DNA of 64,000 nucleotides, from positions 62,001-126,000 of the forward strand of contig JACRLC010000091.1 of the NCBI GenBank assembly GCA_016235425.1. Reading direction: 5' to 3'. Made by a program: the position numbers and the translations under genes. Shown here one piece after another: positions 9,644 to 19,486 of the stretch (positions are counted from its first letter, which is position 1; every line of letters starts with the position of its first letter). The stretch comes from Chloroflexota bacterium (GTDB lineage: Bacteria; Chloroflexota; Anaerolineae; Anaerolineales; Villigracilaceae). A model generated the notes under the pieces. That model searched no databases and was not told the DNA's origin. It was given only the letters and a program-made list of their open reading frames with translations.

Positions 9644-9650
9644 TTTTCCC

Positions 9651-10802
9651 ATGCCCTCGCGTCCAACAGTTCTCTTTTTGCGCTCCAACCCAATCGCCCC
9701 GGATCCGCGCGTCGAGAAGGAAGCCCGCGCGCTCGCCAGCGCCGGATACATCGTCCGCGCACTCGGGTGGGATCGTACCGCTCAATTACCTGCCATCGAA
9801 AATCAGGATGATTTCGAGATCGTCCGCCTCCCCATTCAAGCAGGCTTTGGCAGAGGTATCGGTAATCTTCCTCAATTGTTACGCTGGCAATGGGGGTTGT
9901 GGCGTTACCTGGCAAGCCAGCGCGGGAAGTACGATGCGCTTCATGCCTGCGATTTCGACACCATCCTGCCCGCTCTCTTCGCCGGTTTTTTTTGGAAGAA
10001 ACCTGTTGTTTACGACATCTTCGACTTCTATGCCGAACATTTACGCCGCACGCCGAACTGGATCAAACACACGATTCGCCGCGTGGACCTGTGGGCTGTT
10101 TCGCAAGCCAGGGCTGTGATCCTCGCCGACGATTCGCGCCGCGGACAAATCCGCGGCTCCAGCCCGCGCAGAGTGGAGGTCATTTACAACTCCCCGGAAG
10201 ATGCCGGCAAAAACCTGATACCAGAAAACGATGTCTATCCCACTGCCAGTCAATTGCGCCTGGCTTACATCGGATTACTACAAATCGAGCGCGGCTTGAT
10301 CGAAATGCTGGATGTTTTGCAGAAGCACCCGGAATGGCATCTGGTAATGGCCGGTTTTGGCGGCGACCAGGAACAGCTGCTAAGCCTGGCACTGGGACTT
10401 CCAAATGTTACATTCCTGGGCCGCATTTCTTATGAACGCGCCTTGCGTGTGAGCGCCGCATCCGACGCTCTCTTCGCCACCTATGATCCGGCAATTCCAA
10501 ATCACCGCTATTCCAGCCCAAACAAGGTATTCGAAGCCATGATGCTGGGAAAACCAATTGTGGTGGCGCACGGCACAAACATGGACAGGATCATTGAGGA
10601 AAACGAATGCGGCCTGGTGATAGAGTATGGCAAAGCAGATGAATTGGAAACCTCCCTGGCGCGCCTGGCCAATGACCCCGCCCTGAGACATGGCCTGGGT
10701 AAAAACGCCCGCAACGCTTACGAAAATATTTACAGCTGGCAGCTTATGCAGAGGCACCTGCTCGATTTATATCAGGGCATTTTCCCCCTTTCACATGCCT
10801 AA
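9651..10802 (+). CDS. GT4-family glycosyltransferase
   Basis: A 383-residue GT-B glycosyltransferase. The start MPSRPTVLFLRSNPIAPDPRVEKEA at 9651 matches the usual GT4 N-terminus (DPRVEKEA motif); an upstream in-frame extension would overlap wecB by about 175 bp and is rejected. The C-terminal half has LAYIGLLQIERGL, HLVMAGFGGD, FLGRISYERA and SSPNKVFEAMMLGKPIV, the nucleotide-sugar binding region with the E-x7-E type element. Its last 8 bp overlap the next gene, so the two are translationally coupled. The sugar donor and acceptor cannot be told from sequence. Confidence 0.85.
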   Translation: MPSRPTVLFLRSNPIAPDPRVEKEARALASAGYIVRALGWDRTAQLPAIENQDDFEIVRLPIQAGFGRGIGNLPQLLRWQWGLWRYLASQRGKYDALHACDFDTILPALFAGFFWKKPVVYDIFDFYAEHLRRTPNWIKHTIRRVDLWAVSQARAVILADDSRRGQIRGSSPRRVEVIYNSPEDAGKNLIPENDVYPTASQLRLAYIGLLQIERGLIEMLDVLQKHPEWHLVMAGFGGDQEQLLSLALGLPNVTFLGRISYERALRVSAASDALFATYDPAIPNHRYSSPNKVFEAMMLGKPIVVAHGTNMDRIIEENECGLVIEYGKADELETSLARLANDPALRHGLGKNARNAYENIYSWQLMQRHLLDLYQGIFPLSHA

Positions 10803-11904
10803 AATCCTCCTCATCGCCAATACAGATTGGTATCTCTATCGCTTCCGGCTTTCTCTGGCGCGCTATTTGCAGGCACATGGGATGGATGTGGTTTTGGTTT
10901 CGCCGTCCGGGCAGTATGTCTCGTCCATTCAAGCTGAGGGTTTTCGCTGGCTGAACTGGGAGATAGGCCGGCAAAGCGTGAATCCATTGGGAGAGATCGC
11001 GGCAACGCTAAACCTGGTGCGCCTCTTTCGTCAGGAAAAACCTGATCTGGTTCATTTGCACACCATAAAGCCTGTGCTGTACGGCTCACTGGCCGCGCGA
11101 TTGACGCACACTTCGGGGGTTATTCGCTCCGTCACCGGACGCGGTTATGTCTTTTTAGGCACTGACCTGAGAGCACGCTGGCTACGACCGCTGGTCAAAG
11201 GGCTCTATCGCTTCGCTCTGCGGTCTGGCACTACATTATTCGAGAACGAGACCGACCGCCAATACTTCCTCGACGAAAACCTGGCCGCGCCTGAACAAGC
11301 GCTCCTGATCGAGGGAGTGGGCGTGGACACGGATTTCTACCAGCCTTTGCCCGAACCGGATGGTCCTCCCATTGTACTCATGGCCTCGCGCATGTTGTGG
11401 GATAAAGGTGTTGATACGCTGATCGAGGCGGCACGCTTTCTCAAAACCGAAAGGGGAACGCGCGTTATCCTGGTCGGCGAACCCGATCCGGGAAACCCGG
11501 CCAGCATCGAGGTCCAGACATTGAGGCGCTGGGCGGAGGAGGGCTTAATTGATTGGTGGGGCTGGCAAACCGACATGCGCGCAGTCTTTGCCGCCTGTCA
11601 CATCGTCACGCTGCCAAGTCTTGGCGAGGGTCTTCCAACGGTATTATTGGAGGCGGCCGCGTGCGGCCGCTCCATCGTCACAACCGATGTCTCTGGTTGC
11701 CGGGAAGTTGTCAGGGATGGCATCAACGGCCTGTTGGTTCCGCCCAGGAATCCATCTGCCCTCGCCAAAGCATTGATGAAACTCATTGATGACCCCGCCC
11801 TGCGTGGTAAAATGGGCGCGAATGGCAGAAAGTTCGCCGTGGAGCGCTTTGACGTAAAGCACATTAGCGAACAAACACTCGAAATTTACCGGAACATTGG
11901 GTAA
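10795..11904 (+). CDS. GT4-family glycosyltransferase
   Basis: A 369-residue glycosyltransferase. The start MPKILLIANTDWYLYRFRLS lies within the last codons of the previous gene. The N-terminal domain carries KPDLVHLHTIKPVLYGSLAA and SVTGRGYVF. The C-terminal donor-binding domain has MLWDKGVDTLIEAARFL, ILVGEPDPGNPASI, LPSLGEGLPTVLLEAAACGR and NGLLVPPRNPSALA, which are strong GT4 features. This arrangement resembles O-unit or capsule glycosyltransferases that act on lipid-linked intermediates (family knowledge; exact linkage unknown). A 198-bp gap follows without a clear terminator. Confidence 0.85.
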   Translation: MPKILLIANTDWYLYRFRLSLARYLQAHGMDVVLVSPSGQYVSSIQAEGFRWLNWEIGRQSVNPLGEIAATLNLVRLFRQEKPDLVHLHTIKPVLYGSLAARLTHTSGVIRSVTGRGYVFLGTDLRARWLRPLVKGLYRFALRSGTTLFENETDRQYFLDENLAAPEQALLIEGVGVDTDFYQPLPEPDGPPIVLMASRMLWDKGVDTLIEAARFLKTERGTRVILVGEPDPGNPASIEVQTLRRWAEEGLIDWWGWQTDMRAVFAACHIVTLPSLGEGLPTVLLEAAACGRSIVTTDVSGCREVVRDGINGLLVPPRNPSALAKALMKLIDDPALRGKMGANGRKFAVERFDVKHISEQTLEIYRNIG

Positions 11905-12102
11905 ATATGTTGTGCGTCTTTCGATGCACCAAAAGAGGGGTGTTCCTGGATTTCAAGGTTTTTCATGATTTGCGACTCATCCCAACTACCACTTGTTGCA
12001 TAAATTGCTAAACTTGTTGGCAGAAATCTCGAGTGAAAATGATAATTCTGGTTTAGTATTTATGCGGCACTATGTAATATCACCGATTCAAATAGAAACT
12101 AA

Positions 12103-13170
12103 TTGACCGCTGTGGGTAACTTCTTTCTTTACATCCTTCTAAGCATCCTGATAAGCGCCGCGCTGGGGTACCCGGCCATGCGGCTGGCTCAACGCTTCAA
12201 TCTTGTGGACGTACCTGGCTCCGCGCCGCACAAGCAACACGCCCGCCCCACTCCACTGGCCGGCGGGATACTGGTTTTAATGACATTAGCCCTGACATTC
12301 CTGATCCTGCATCAATGGTTGACGCGTGAAATCATCGTCGTATTGTGCGGAAGCCTGGTCATTCTTTTGTTTGGGTTTTGGGATGATGCCCGGGGCCTCT
12401 CCGCGCTCCCCAAACTCGCAGGACAATTTCTCGCAGCCGGCATATTGATCGCGGCGGGCATACAGGTGAATTTTTTTGAAAGCCTCGAACTGCTTCAAGG
12501 CGCGCCTCAAAACATCATCCAGACTCTCAACCTGGGTGTGACAGTCTTATGGTTCGTGGGGATCACCAATGCGATGAACCTGGTGGATAGCATGGACGGC
12601 CTGGCGGCAGGCTTGAGCATCGTCACATCCGCGTTCTTCCTCGGCGCAACCATCCTATCGAATCAGCCCACACTGATAACCTTATCCGCCGTTCTGCTGG
12701 GACTTTGCGTTGGGCTGTATTTCTGGAACGCCAAGATGGGTTATTTTTTTCTCGGCGATTCAGGAACCCAGACGCTGGGGTTTTTACTGGCCGCCATCGG
12801 AATTCTTTATACGCCCCTGGACTTCAAACAAGAATCTTCCTGGTTCGTCCCAATTATTCTGTTAGGTGTACCCATCTTCGATACGAGTTTGGTTGTGCTT
12901 TCCCGTATCAAGAGAAGACAACCTATTAGAGAGGGCAGGCGGGATCACACCTATCATCGGCTGATCGTTTTGGGATTCACTCCCAATCGAGCGGTGCTGG
13001 CAATTCATTTGACAGCCCTGATCGTCAGCTGCCTGGCGTTTTTGGCATTGTCCCTGCCTCCACTTTGGGCTAACATCACATTTGCCCTGACAGTCCTCTG
13101 CGGATTGGGTACTCTGCTCTGGCTGGAACGAAAACCGACTCTTGATGATGCTGAGAAGGGAAGTGAGTAG
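12103..13170 (+). CDS. Undecaprenyl-phosphate GlcNAc-1-phosphate transferase (WecA/TagO family)
   Basis: A polytopic membrane enzyme of 355 residues in the MraY/WecA superfamily. Visible motifs are APHKQHARPTPLAGGI after the first membrane segment, FGFWDDARGLSALPK, NAMNLVDSMDGLAAGLS (catalytic Asp region), FLGDSGTQTLGF and GRRDHTYHRL near the C-terminus. Family knowledge: transfers a sugar-1-phosphate from its UDP derivative to undecaprenyl phosphate, which starts polysaccharide synthesis at the cytoplasmic face. TTG at 12103 is used as the start; an in-frame GTG at 12112 is equally possible. Its stop overlaps the next start by one base. It probably primes the polymer built by the upstream glycosyltransferases. 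Confidence 0.88.
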   Translation: MTAVGNFFLYILLSILISAALGYPAMRLAQRFNLVDVPGSAPHKQHARPTPLAGGILVLMTLALTFLILHQWLTREIIVVLCGSLVILLFGFWDDARGLSALPKLAGQFLAAGILIAAGIQVNFFESLELLQGAPQNIIQTLNLGVTVLWFVGITNAMNLVDSMDGLAAGLSIVTSAFFLGATILSNQPTLITLSAVLLGLCVGLYFWNAKMGYFFLGDSGTQTLGFLLAAIGILYTPLDFKQESSWFVPIILLGVPIFDTSLVVLSRIKRRQPIREGRRDHTYHRLIVLGFTPNRAVLAIHLTALIVSCLAFLALSLPPLWANITFALTVLCGLGTLLWLERKPTLDDAEKGSE

Positions 13171-15812
13171 TGGCTCGCAGGCTATCTGACTACGCGAAGC
13201 AGTTGCGCCAACCTTACCTACTATTGGCTTTTTACGGCGCGTTCGCGAGCGCAGGGGCGCTGATCATTTTGCCTTCGATTTTGGGAATCGAATCGGGCCC
13301 GGGGAATGTTCCCGCTTTGGATTTCTCATTGCAGAGGATCTTCCTCGGTAGTGTCATTTTATTGGCGGCCCTGATATTTCTTGGCGCGGCAATAAAATCG
13401 ATCAAGGATCATGACTGGGCGGAAAAACTATGGGACCGGGGGATGAGGCGAAAAACTGTCAGCGATGTGATACTTTGGGGCGCGGCGGCCAGCTTTCTGG
13501 CCGGTTGGATCGGCTGGTTTCTCCCGGTATATCGAATAGCCGAGAGTCTGTCTGAATATGTTGTGCGTTTGCGGCCGGTCATCATCTGGATTACAACGGT
13601 TAGCATTGTCACGCTCCTGCTCATTTTTTGGGAACGCGGGAAGGGACAAGTCCGGCCGCTCATAACTTCAAATAAAATCGCAATCCGGGCGGGAATTATT
13701 GCTCTCACGATTCTCTTCCTGGTCGGGGTGTTGATCGCGGCAACAGGCGTTGGCATCCGCATCCGCGAGGATTACTGGTATGGCGCGGGAGTGCCGGCGC
13801 TCGGTTTGCAGATCATCTTTTCCCTTGTGATCGGGGCTTTCGTATTTTGGGTGGAACTTCGGATGGAGAACAAGTCTTTCCGCAAATTCGACCTGACAGC
13901 CTGTATCGTGATCTGGGCTATAACGGCTGTGGTATGGGCGCGCGAGCCTCTTCGTCACGCATTTTTCATGCCGGGGCCCTATGCTCCCAACAGCGAGTTT
14001 TTTCCGTATTCCGACGGTGCATTATTCGATATGGGAAGCCAGTTTGCATTGATCGGACAGGGGATTTTTAATGGCCAGTACTTTGACCGCGCACTTTATA
14101 CGGCATTTCTTACATATCTTCACGCCTTGATGGGACAAAACAGCGAACAACTAATGGCGGCACAAGCCGTTATTTATGCAGTTTTTCCGGTGATCGTTTA
14201 CTTGATCGGCAAAACATTACACAACCGCGCAGTGGGTTTTGCCGCAGGGATACTTGTTCTGTTTCGGGGAATAAACTCCATCGCGGCCGCCACATGGATC
14301 GACCTGGCCAGCCCCAAGATGATGCTGACCGATTTTCCAACAGCCATTGGCATTGCGCTTGTCCTATTATTTCTCTTGACGTGGATGAAGCGGCCATCAA
14401 AGTTACATTTCATGGTATGGGCCGGCGGCGCCCTCGGCTTGACATTAATGCTGAGGATTCACGTTCTGCTGTTATTGCCAATCGTACTGGTTTATCTTTT
14501 CATCAGCACACATCCGCGAAAAAAGTTACTGCTTGCAGGCGCGTTGTTGGTGATGGGAATGCTTACCGCCACCCTGCCATGGGACATGCGAAATCATGCA
14601 AAGGGCACACCCATGTTTTACATGTATTACGCCCGCATCTATTACGTCCTCCAACAGCGTTTTGGGTTCCCGGCCGACACGTTTATTCCTGAATCACCGG
14701 CTGTCCACATTCGGGTATTGCATTCCGAAAGACTGCGTTCAGGTTCATTAATTCAACCAGATGCCAATGAGATTGGCCCGCGCTCCTGCGATACCAAAGC
14801 ATGTTCCATTACCAATCATTTCCTGCACAATCTCACATCATCCGTGCTCTTTCTGCCTGCCTCATTTGTATTGGACGATCTTTGGCACACTGTAAAGGAA
14901 AATACGCCCTACTGGCAACAGAACTGGAGAGGCGAAGGATTTAGTGCAACCCAGGGATTTTTTCTTACCCTGAACCTGGCCATGATCGCACTGGGGATCG
15001 GTGCCGCCTGGCAACACTCAAAGTTTATTGGGTTTTTACCTGCGGTTGTTTTATTGACATATATTTTGTCGAATGCGCTGGCTTTAACTTCAGGCGGGCG
15101 TTATGTCGCTCCTGTTGACTGGATCATTGCTCTTTATTTCATGATCGGCGCGTTGCAATTGGCAGCCTGGGCATTCAACCTGTTAGGCTTTGCTCCCCAT
15201 CCTGAAACGGCGCAAATGGACGGCGAAACGACATCGAAAGCCATTCCCCCCATAAAAAATGCGGGACTTATCCTGGGTTCCCTCGCTCTTGTCTTCGCTG
15301 TCGGGGCTTTGGTGCCATTGGCAGAAACGCCTTTCAATCGCCGTTATCAAACATCCACACCGGCAGAGACACTTGCCATGCTGGATGAACAGGGATGGCT
15401 TGAAAAAGCCCACCTCGACAAAGAAGCGTTGACCGGTTTTCTGAACTACCCGGGCGCAGAGATCATCGTGGGGCGGGCACTTTACCCGCGCTATTATCGA
15501 ATATACGACGGCGAACCCGGACGCGATTATCCTTACATTGCGCTTGATTTTCCACGCCTGGTTTTCACAGCAATAGGGCCCTTTGGAGAAGCGGGTATTA
15601 TTCTCCCCGGCTCGGAACCGGATTTTATTCCACAGGCCGCAGATGTAGTTACGCTGGGTTGCCGCGGGGATCAGTACATGGATGCGCTGGCTGTCTTTGT
15701 GTTGACCGAGCCAGGGGCGGTCTATCTGCGTTCGCCAGAGTCAGCATTGCAGTGCCCATTGCAGGAGATCTACTGTGAAAATAACGACCTGTGCTGGCCC
15801 AAGCCCAAATAG
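13170..15812 (+). CDS. Large polytopic membrane protein, GT-C glycosyltransferase-like
   Basis: An 880-residue protein with about 12-15 predicted membrane segments spread along residues 15-700 and a soluble C-terminal part (about 715-880). The GTG start overlaps the previous stop by one base. After a membrane segment near residue 265 there is an acidic loop (ALFDMGSQFALIGQ), and long hydrophobic hairpins follow. This layout resembles lipid-linked-sugar dependent GT-C glycosyltransferases. No decisive motif is seen, so the assignment rests on topology and context. Cysteines near the C-terminus (ALQCPLQEIYCENNDLCW) suggest an extracytoplasmic tail. Coupling to the WecA-type gene suggests a role in the same envelope glycan pathway. 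Confidence 0.6.
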   Translation: MARRLSDYAKQLRQPYLLLAFYGAFASAGALIILPSILGIESGPGNVPALDFSLQRIFLGSVILLAALIFLGAAIKSIKDHDWAEKLWDRGMRRKTVSDVILWGAAASFLAGWIGWFLPVYRIAESLSEYVVRLRPVIIWITTVSIVTLLLIFWERGKGQVRPLITSNKIAIRAGIIALTILFLVGVLIAATGVGIRIREDYWYGAGVPALGLQIIFSLVIGAFVFWVELRMENKSFRKFDLTACIVIWAITAVVWAREPLRHAFFMPGPYAPNSEFFPYSDGALFDMGSQFALIGQGIFNGQYFDRALYTAFLTYLHALMGQNSEQLMAAQAVIYAVFPVIVYLIGKTLHNRAVGFAAGILVLFRGINSIAAATWIDLASPKMMLTDFPTAIGIALVLLFLLTWMKRPSKLHFMVWAGGALGLTLMLRIHVLLLLPIVLVYLFISTHPRKKLLLAGALLVMGMLTATLPWDMRNHAKGTPMFYMYYARIYYVLQQRFGFPADTFIPESPAVHIRVLHSERLRSGSLIQPDANEIGPRSCDTKACSITNHFLHNLTSSVLFLPASFVLDDLWHTVKENTPYWQQNWRGEGFSATQGFFLTLNLAMIALGIGAAWQHSKFIGFLPAVVLLTYILSNALALTSGGRYVAPVDWIIALYFMIGALQLAAWAFNLLGFAPHPETAQMDGETTSKAIPPIKNAGLILGSLALVFAVGALVPLAETPFNRRYQTSTPAETLAMLDEQGWLEKAHLDKEALTGFLNYPGAEIIVGRALYPRYYRIYDGEPGRDYPYIALDFPRLVFTAIGPFGEAGIILPGSEPDFIPQAADVVTLGCRGDQYMDALAVFVLTEPGAVYLRSPESALQCPLQEIYCENNDLCWPKPK

Positions 15813-15832
15813 CAAGGCCGGAAGACAAAAAA

Positions 15833-15866
15833 GAATAAAGGGACCCGTCACCGGGTCCCTTTATTC
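15833..15866. terminator. Bidirectional terminator between convergent genes
   Basis: Perfect 15-bp inverted repeat, gaataaagggacccg (15833-15847) and cgggtccctttattc (15852-15866), with loop tcac. Its A-rich and T-rich sides suit both the + gene ending at 15812 and the minus gene ending at 15879. Confidence 0.88.
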
Positions 15867-15878
15867 TTTGGGAACGAT

Positions 15879-18800
15879 TTACTTTATTGCATGCAAGGCG
15901 TGATTCCATGCATTGCGATATTGCTCAATTGCGCTTTCTGTTTTACCTGCGGACAGGAAGCCATCACCTTTGGCTAGTGTATCCTGGGCCTTGGCAATAT
16001 CCTTCGCATCACCAGATTGGGCGATCGCATCGTCAATCGCGGCCTGGGCCAGCATTCGATCGGCGCCGACCAGGAAGCCGATATATTTCTGCAAGATTTC
16101 CGGGGAAAGAGTGCTGTTCGGATCTTCAAGTCTTTCATTCAGTTTGTTGACTGCATTCTTCTCTTCCTCGAAAACCTTTTGACCATGATCCGAATCGACA
16201 TGGTTATCGTCAACCCACAAGGAGGGATCGAGGGACCTGGTCAGGTGTTCGATGGCCTCATCCAGTTTTTCGGCATCCTTCCCTTCGGTAACAATGGCGC
16301 GCAACGCGATCAGACTGTCGAGGACGTATTGCTTCGCCGGTCTCGGTGAGATTTCCAGGTCCAGGCCGATGATGACCGGGTCGTGATCGGAGGAGCGGTA
16401 TGCATCTGGCGCATAGATCGCATCCTGGGCAGGCTGTTTGAACGAGGTATCGTAGTCAATCAAATCAGGTTCATCGGAATTGATGTGCCAATCCACCACG
16501 CCCGTCACCTGGCCTGCCAGTCCGGCATTGGCGAGGGCATGGTCAAGATAACCCAACTGCCCGTCGAAGACGTAGGAGTAGGCATCCTCACCCTGGAACT
16601 GGAAGACCATATCGGTATAGTCATCGGCAGTGCCGAGGATATCATCGGGGCCGGCTTTAATGGAATCGATGGGATCTTCCTTGTCGTAGGAGTTCAAATC
16701 ACCGATGATCAGGAAATCGCCGTCACCGCTGCCGGTTGGATCCGTTGCAAGCCAATCCACCAACGCTTCAGCCGCGGCCTTGCGTGTGAGGTTGCAGTTC
16801 CCGGCGCCATCGCCCAGATCGGGATCGCCCACGTCATTACAATCCGATCCCTTGGATTTGAGATGATTCACCGCCACGGTAAAGATGCCGCCGGTGCTGT
16901 AATCGAAGAAGGACTGGGCTAATGCCGGGCGGTTTTTCGTATCAATGAAGCGTGGATCCACCGTTGAATCGAGGACTGCGTGAGCCCCGAGCGGTGTCAC
17001 CGAGGCCGGTTTGTAGATTATGGCGAGGCGGATCGCGTCCGTGCCAATTGCGCCGGTGACGATGTAATCATACGTTCCAGCGCCGAATACATCGTTGAGT
17101 CCACTGACCAAATCCGCGGTGGGGACATCGGCGGGATGGTTTTCGATCTCGATCAAACCGACAATATCCGCGTCAATGGCGGTCAGTGCGGCGATGATCT
17201 TGGCCCGCTGACGGGCAAGTTCGTTGGCATCGTCTGCACCGCGGCATTCCTGATTCCCAGCCGGGCCGCAGATGAACGCGCCTGTGTCAATGGTCGTGAA
17301 GTAGTTCAGCACGTTGAAAGACGCGACCTTCAAACTGCCGCCCACATCATCGGGTTGTGCTGTGCGAGGATTGACTGACGTGTAATCCGCTCCCGCAGTC
17401 GGCTGGATGCGATAGAGGTTGAAGGAGTAGTCCATCACGCCGGTGACATTTTGAACAGTATCGCCGCCGCGGAACAAGTTATTCAGGTCAAAGACGTTTC
17501 CGTTCGGGTGGATGGCCGGATCGGGATTTTGCGCAGACCGCCCATCGTCAAGTGTGATGCGGTCAAGCAGGAATTCCTGCGCGGCCTGGATTGAATCCAG
17601 ACCGGGTTCAAATTCGGCGGTCGGTGTGAGATGCCGCTCGGAGGTCAGCACGATCTCGCCGAAGCGGTCGAAGTTGAAGTACTCGGAAATGTAGAGCGCC
17701 TGCGGGAATGTGACTGCCATGCCCTCGAAGGGTTCAAAATCATCCACGCTTGCAACAGGCAGGCTCAGCGCCGCCGCAGTGGGAAGCGCATTGCCAGTCG
17801 AGCATTGCAGGAGCAATGAGACACCGCCGATTTCGGTCATGCTGTTGAATTCGCTGACTGTACCGCGCACGCGGACATGGTCACCAACGCTCACGTCAAT
17901 GCTGCCTGGGGCAAAGACAAAGATACCGTCCGATGTGGCTGCGTTGCCGTCAGATTCGGCATCTTCTTCTTGAACGTGGAAGCCGTTCAGGTTGCCGTTA
18001 TCAGGCGATGCGTTGTTTTGGAAATCGCCGACAACAATGGCTTCAATGGCAACTTCCGTGCCAACAATGGGCGATGAAAGTCCATTGCCTTGAATTTCGT
18101 AAACGAAGGTCAGTCCCGGGTCACCGCAGGCTTCCGGGGGCGGCACGAAGAGTGCATTCGTTGCGCCCGGAGTATTCAAAGCTTCACCAACGACCGGAGT
18201 GCCGGTGAAACCGGGGATGCCGGCCAGGTCGAAGTCGTTGCGGACCCAATCAGTGGCGGCTTCTGTATCAAATCCATCTGGGATGCGCGATGCGCCGCCG
18301 GGAGCGAAACTACCGAGTCCGTCATAGTTCGGGCCAAGAGATGGACCGCCATAGGTCATGTCGCCTGCACCGCCATCGTTCACCGCAACGGAATCCACGA
18401 GCGCATCCCAGGGAGTTACGTCAAAGACGCCATCGTTGTTAGTATCAAGGTCATTGCCGAATGCACCCGTGAAGTTAGTGACGAGCAGCAGCGAGACCGT
18501 ACCATTTTCAAGCGCGTTTGCGGCCAGATTGCCAAGCCAGAAACCATTGACATCGGTTGTCCCAACGGCAATGACTTCGTCCACAACGCCGGAGCCGGTC
18601 GTGTCGCCTTCAATCTCAAGCATCGTGTAAGCAGAATAGTCAGTGTTGGGCACGCCGAAGACTTCCACATACTCAACGTCTGTGCCGGTTGTGCTGGCAG
18701 AGAACTCGTTGATCTTGGGTTCGACCACGCCACAATTGGCGGTGTGAGCGCCCAAACCGGCGAAGGTATCGGTTGCAAACGCGTCCCACTCAACGGCAGG

Positions 18801-19331
18801 ATCGAACGCATTCGAGCCATCCGGGTCACCAGCGCAAACAGTGGCTTTGCGGCTTAGGGTGTTGTCCGCGGTGCTGGCCGGATCTGTGCCCCACTGGGTA
18901 CCTGGATCAACCCCAATTTGGCCGATGACATCAATGACGGTTGTCCCTTTGCGAAGCACAACCGCGTCATCGCCGTTGAACCAGCCAGAGCTATTGGTCT
19001 GATCAGCCTGAGCCAGAATGGTCGCGCTGGCGGACGAATGAGCCACCACGTACACATCCCCATCGGCCACGCTGCCGGTCAGGTTGATGGTCAAACCCAC
19101 AGTGGGGCTTCCATTGAAATACATCTGGATATTGTAGCCGCCAGCCGCAAGGTCCACTGCCGCGCCGGTGCCGTTATAAATTTCAAGTGCTTTGTTATTG
19201 CTTGTACCTTCGATATATTCCGAAAAAAATAGCTCCGATGTCGCCGCACTTGCAAAGTGTACGGGCATCAGAGCTAACGTCATGCTCAGGATCATAATGG
19301 AGGCCAACAACTTATTCAGAAGTCTTATCAT
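15879..19331 (-). CDS. Secreted nuclease, ExeM/NucH-like (lamin-tail plus endonuclease/exonuclease/phosphatase domain)
   Basis: An 1150-residue exoprotein. The minus-strand start has AAGGAG upstream and a signal peptide (MIRLLNKLLASIMILSMTLA, cleavage after ASAA). Residues about 33-170 are a lamin-tail domain (LFFSEYIEGTSNNKALEIYN), a second one lies about 205-390, and an OB-like domain about 410-530. The catalytic EEP domain spans about 660-1000: GLIEIEN (metal-binding Glu), NHLKSKGSDC, IIGDLNSYDKEDP near 880 and SSDHDPVIIG near 978. About 145 helical residues follow at the C-terminus. Family knowledge: ExeM/NucH-type enzymes are extracellular DNases for nutrient DNA or biofilm matrix. It stands alone, convergent to the glycan genes. 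Confidence 0.9.
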   Translation of the reverse strand: MIRLLNKLLASIMILSMTLALMPVHFASAATSELFFSEYIEGTSNNKALEIYNGTGAAVDLAAGGYNIQMYFNGSPTVGLTINLTGSVADGDVYVVAHSSASATILAQADQTNSSGWFNGDDAVVLRKGTTVIDVIGQIGVDPGTQWGTDPASTADNTLSRKATVCAGDPDGSNAFDPAVEWDAFATDTFAGLGAHTANCGVVEPKINEFSASTTGTDVEYVEVFGVPNTDYSAYTMLEIEGDTTGSGVVDEVIAVGTTDVNGFWLGNLAANALENGTVSLLLVTNFTGAFGNDLDTNNDGVFDVTPWDALVDSVAVNDGGAGDMTYGGPSLGPNYDGLGSFAPGGASRIPDGFDTEAATDWVRNDFDLAGIPGFTGTPVVGEALNTPGATNALFVPPPEACGDPGLTFVYEIQGNGLSSPIVGTEVAIEAIVVGDFQNNASPDNGNLNGFHVQEEDAESDGNAATSDGIFVFAPGSIDVSVGDHVRVRGTVSEFNSMTEIGGVSLLLQCSTGNALPTAAALSLPVASVDDFEPFEGMAVTFPQALYISEYFNFDRFGEIVLTSERHLTPTAEFEPGLDSIQAAQEFLLDRITLDDGRSAQNPDPAIHPNGNVFDLNNLFRGGDTVQNVTGVMDYSFNLYRIQPTAGADYTSVNPRTAQPDDVGGSLKVASFNVLNYFTTIDTGAFICGPAGNQECRGADDANELARQRAKIIAALTAIDADIVGLIEIENHPADVPTADLVSGLNDVFGAGTYDYIVTGAIGTDAIRLAIIYKPASVTPLGAHAVLDSTVDPRFIDTKNRPALAQSFFDYSTGGIFTVAVNHLKSKGSDCNDVGDPDLGDGAGNCNLTRKAAAEALVDWLATDPTGSGDGDFLIIGDLNSYDKEDPIDSIKAGPDDILGTADDYTDMVFQFQGEDAYSYVFDGQLGYLDHALANAGLAGQVTGVVDWHINSDEPDLIDYDTSFKQPAQDAIYAPDAYRSSDHDPVIIGLDLEISPRPAKQYVLDSLIALRAIVTEGKDAEKLDEAIEHLTRSLDPSLWVDDNHVDSDHGQKVFEEEKNAVNKLNERLEDPNSTLSPEILQKYIGFLVGADRMLAQAAIDDAIAQSGDAKDIAKAQDTLAKGDGFLSAGKTESAIEQYRNAWNHALHAIK

Positions 19332-19473
19332 AGCATTCTCCTTTTATATTGATGGACAGACTGTAACGAACAAAAGAAAACATGCGCGAGCAAAGATATT
19401 TTAGGTGAGACCTTGCAAAAACGCAAGAAATACCAATAGCCAATTTCACCTATTCCCAGGTTCAATCCGCTTG

Positions 19474-19486
19474 TATAATCCGCCGC
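19474..19486 (+). promoter_or_regulatory. Candidate -10 box giving a nearly leaderless mRNA
   Basis: TATAAT at 19474-19479 ends seven bases before the ATG at 19487. Transcription would start at or next to the initiation codon, and no Shine-Dalgarno is visible. The -35 region is weak. Confidence 0.4.

Noticed and set aside
15887-19232. Many plus-strand ORFs opposite the nuclease gene
   Set aside because: They are shadows of one 1150-residue minus-strand gene with signal peptide and domains; none has recognisable protein features.
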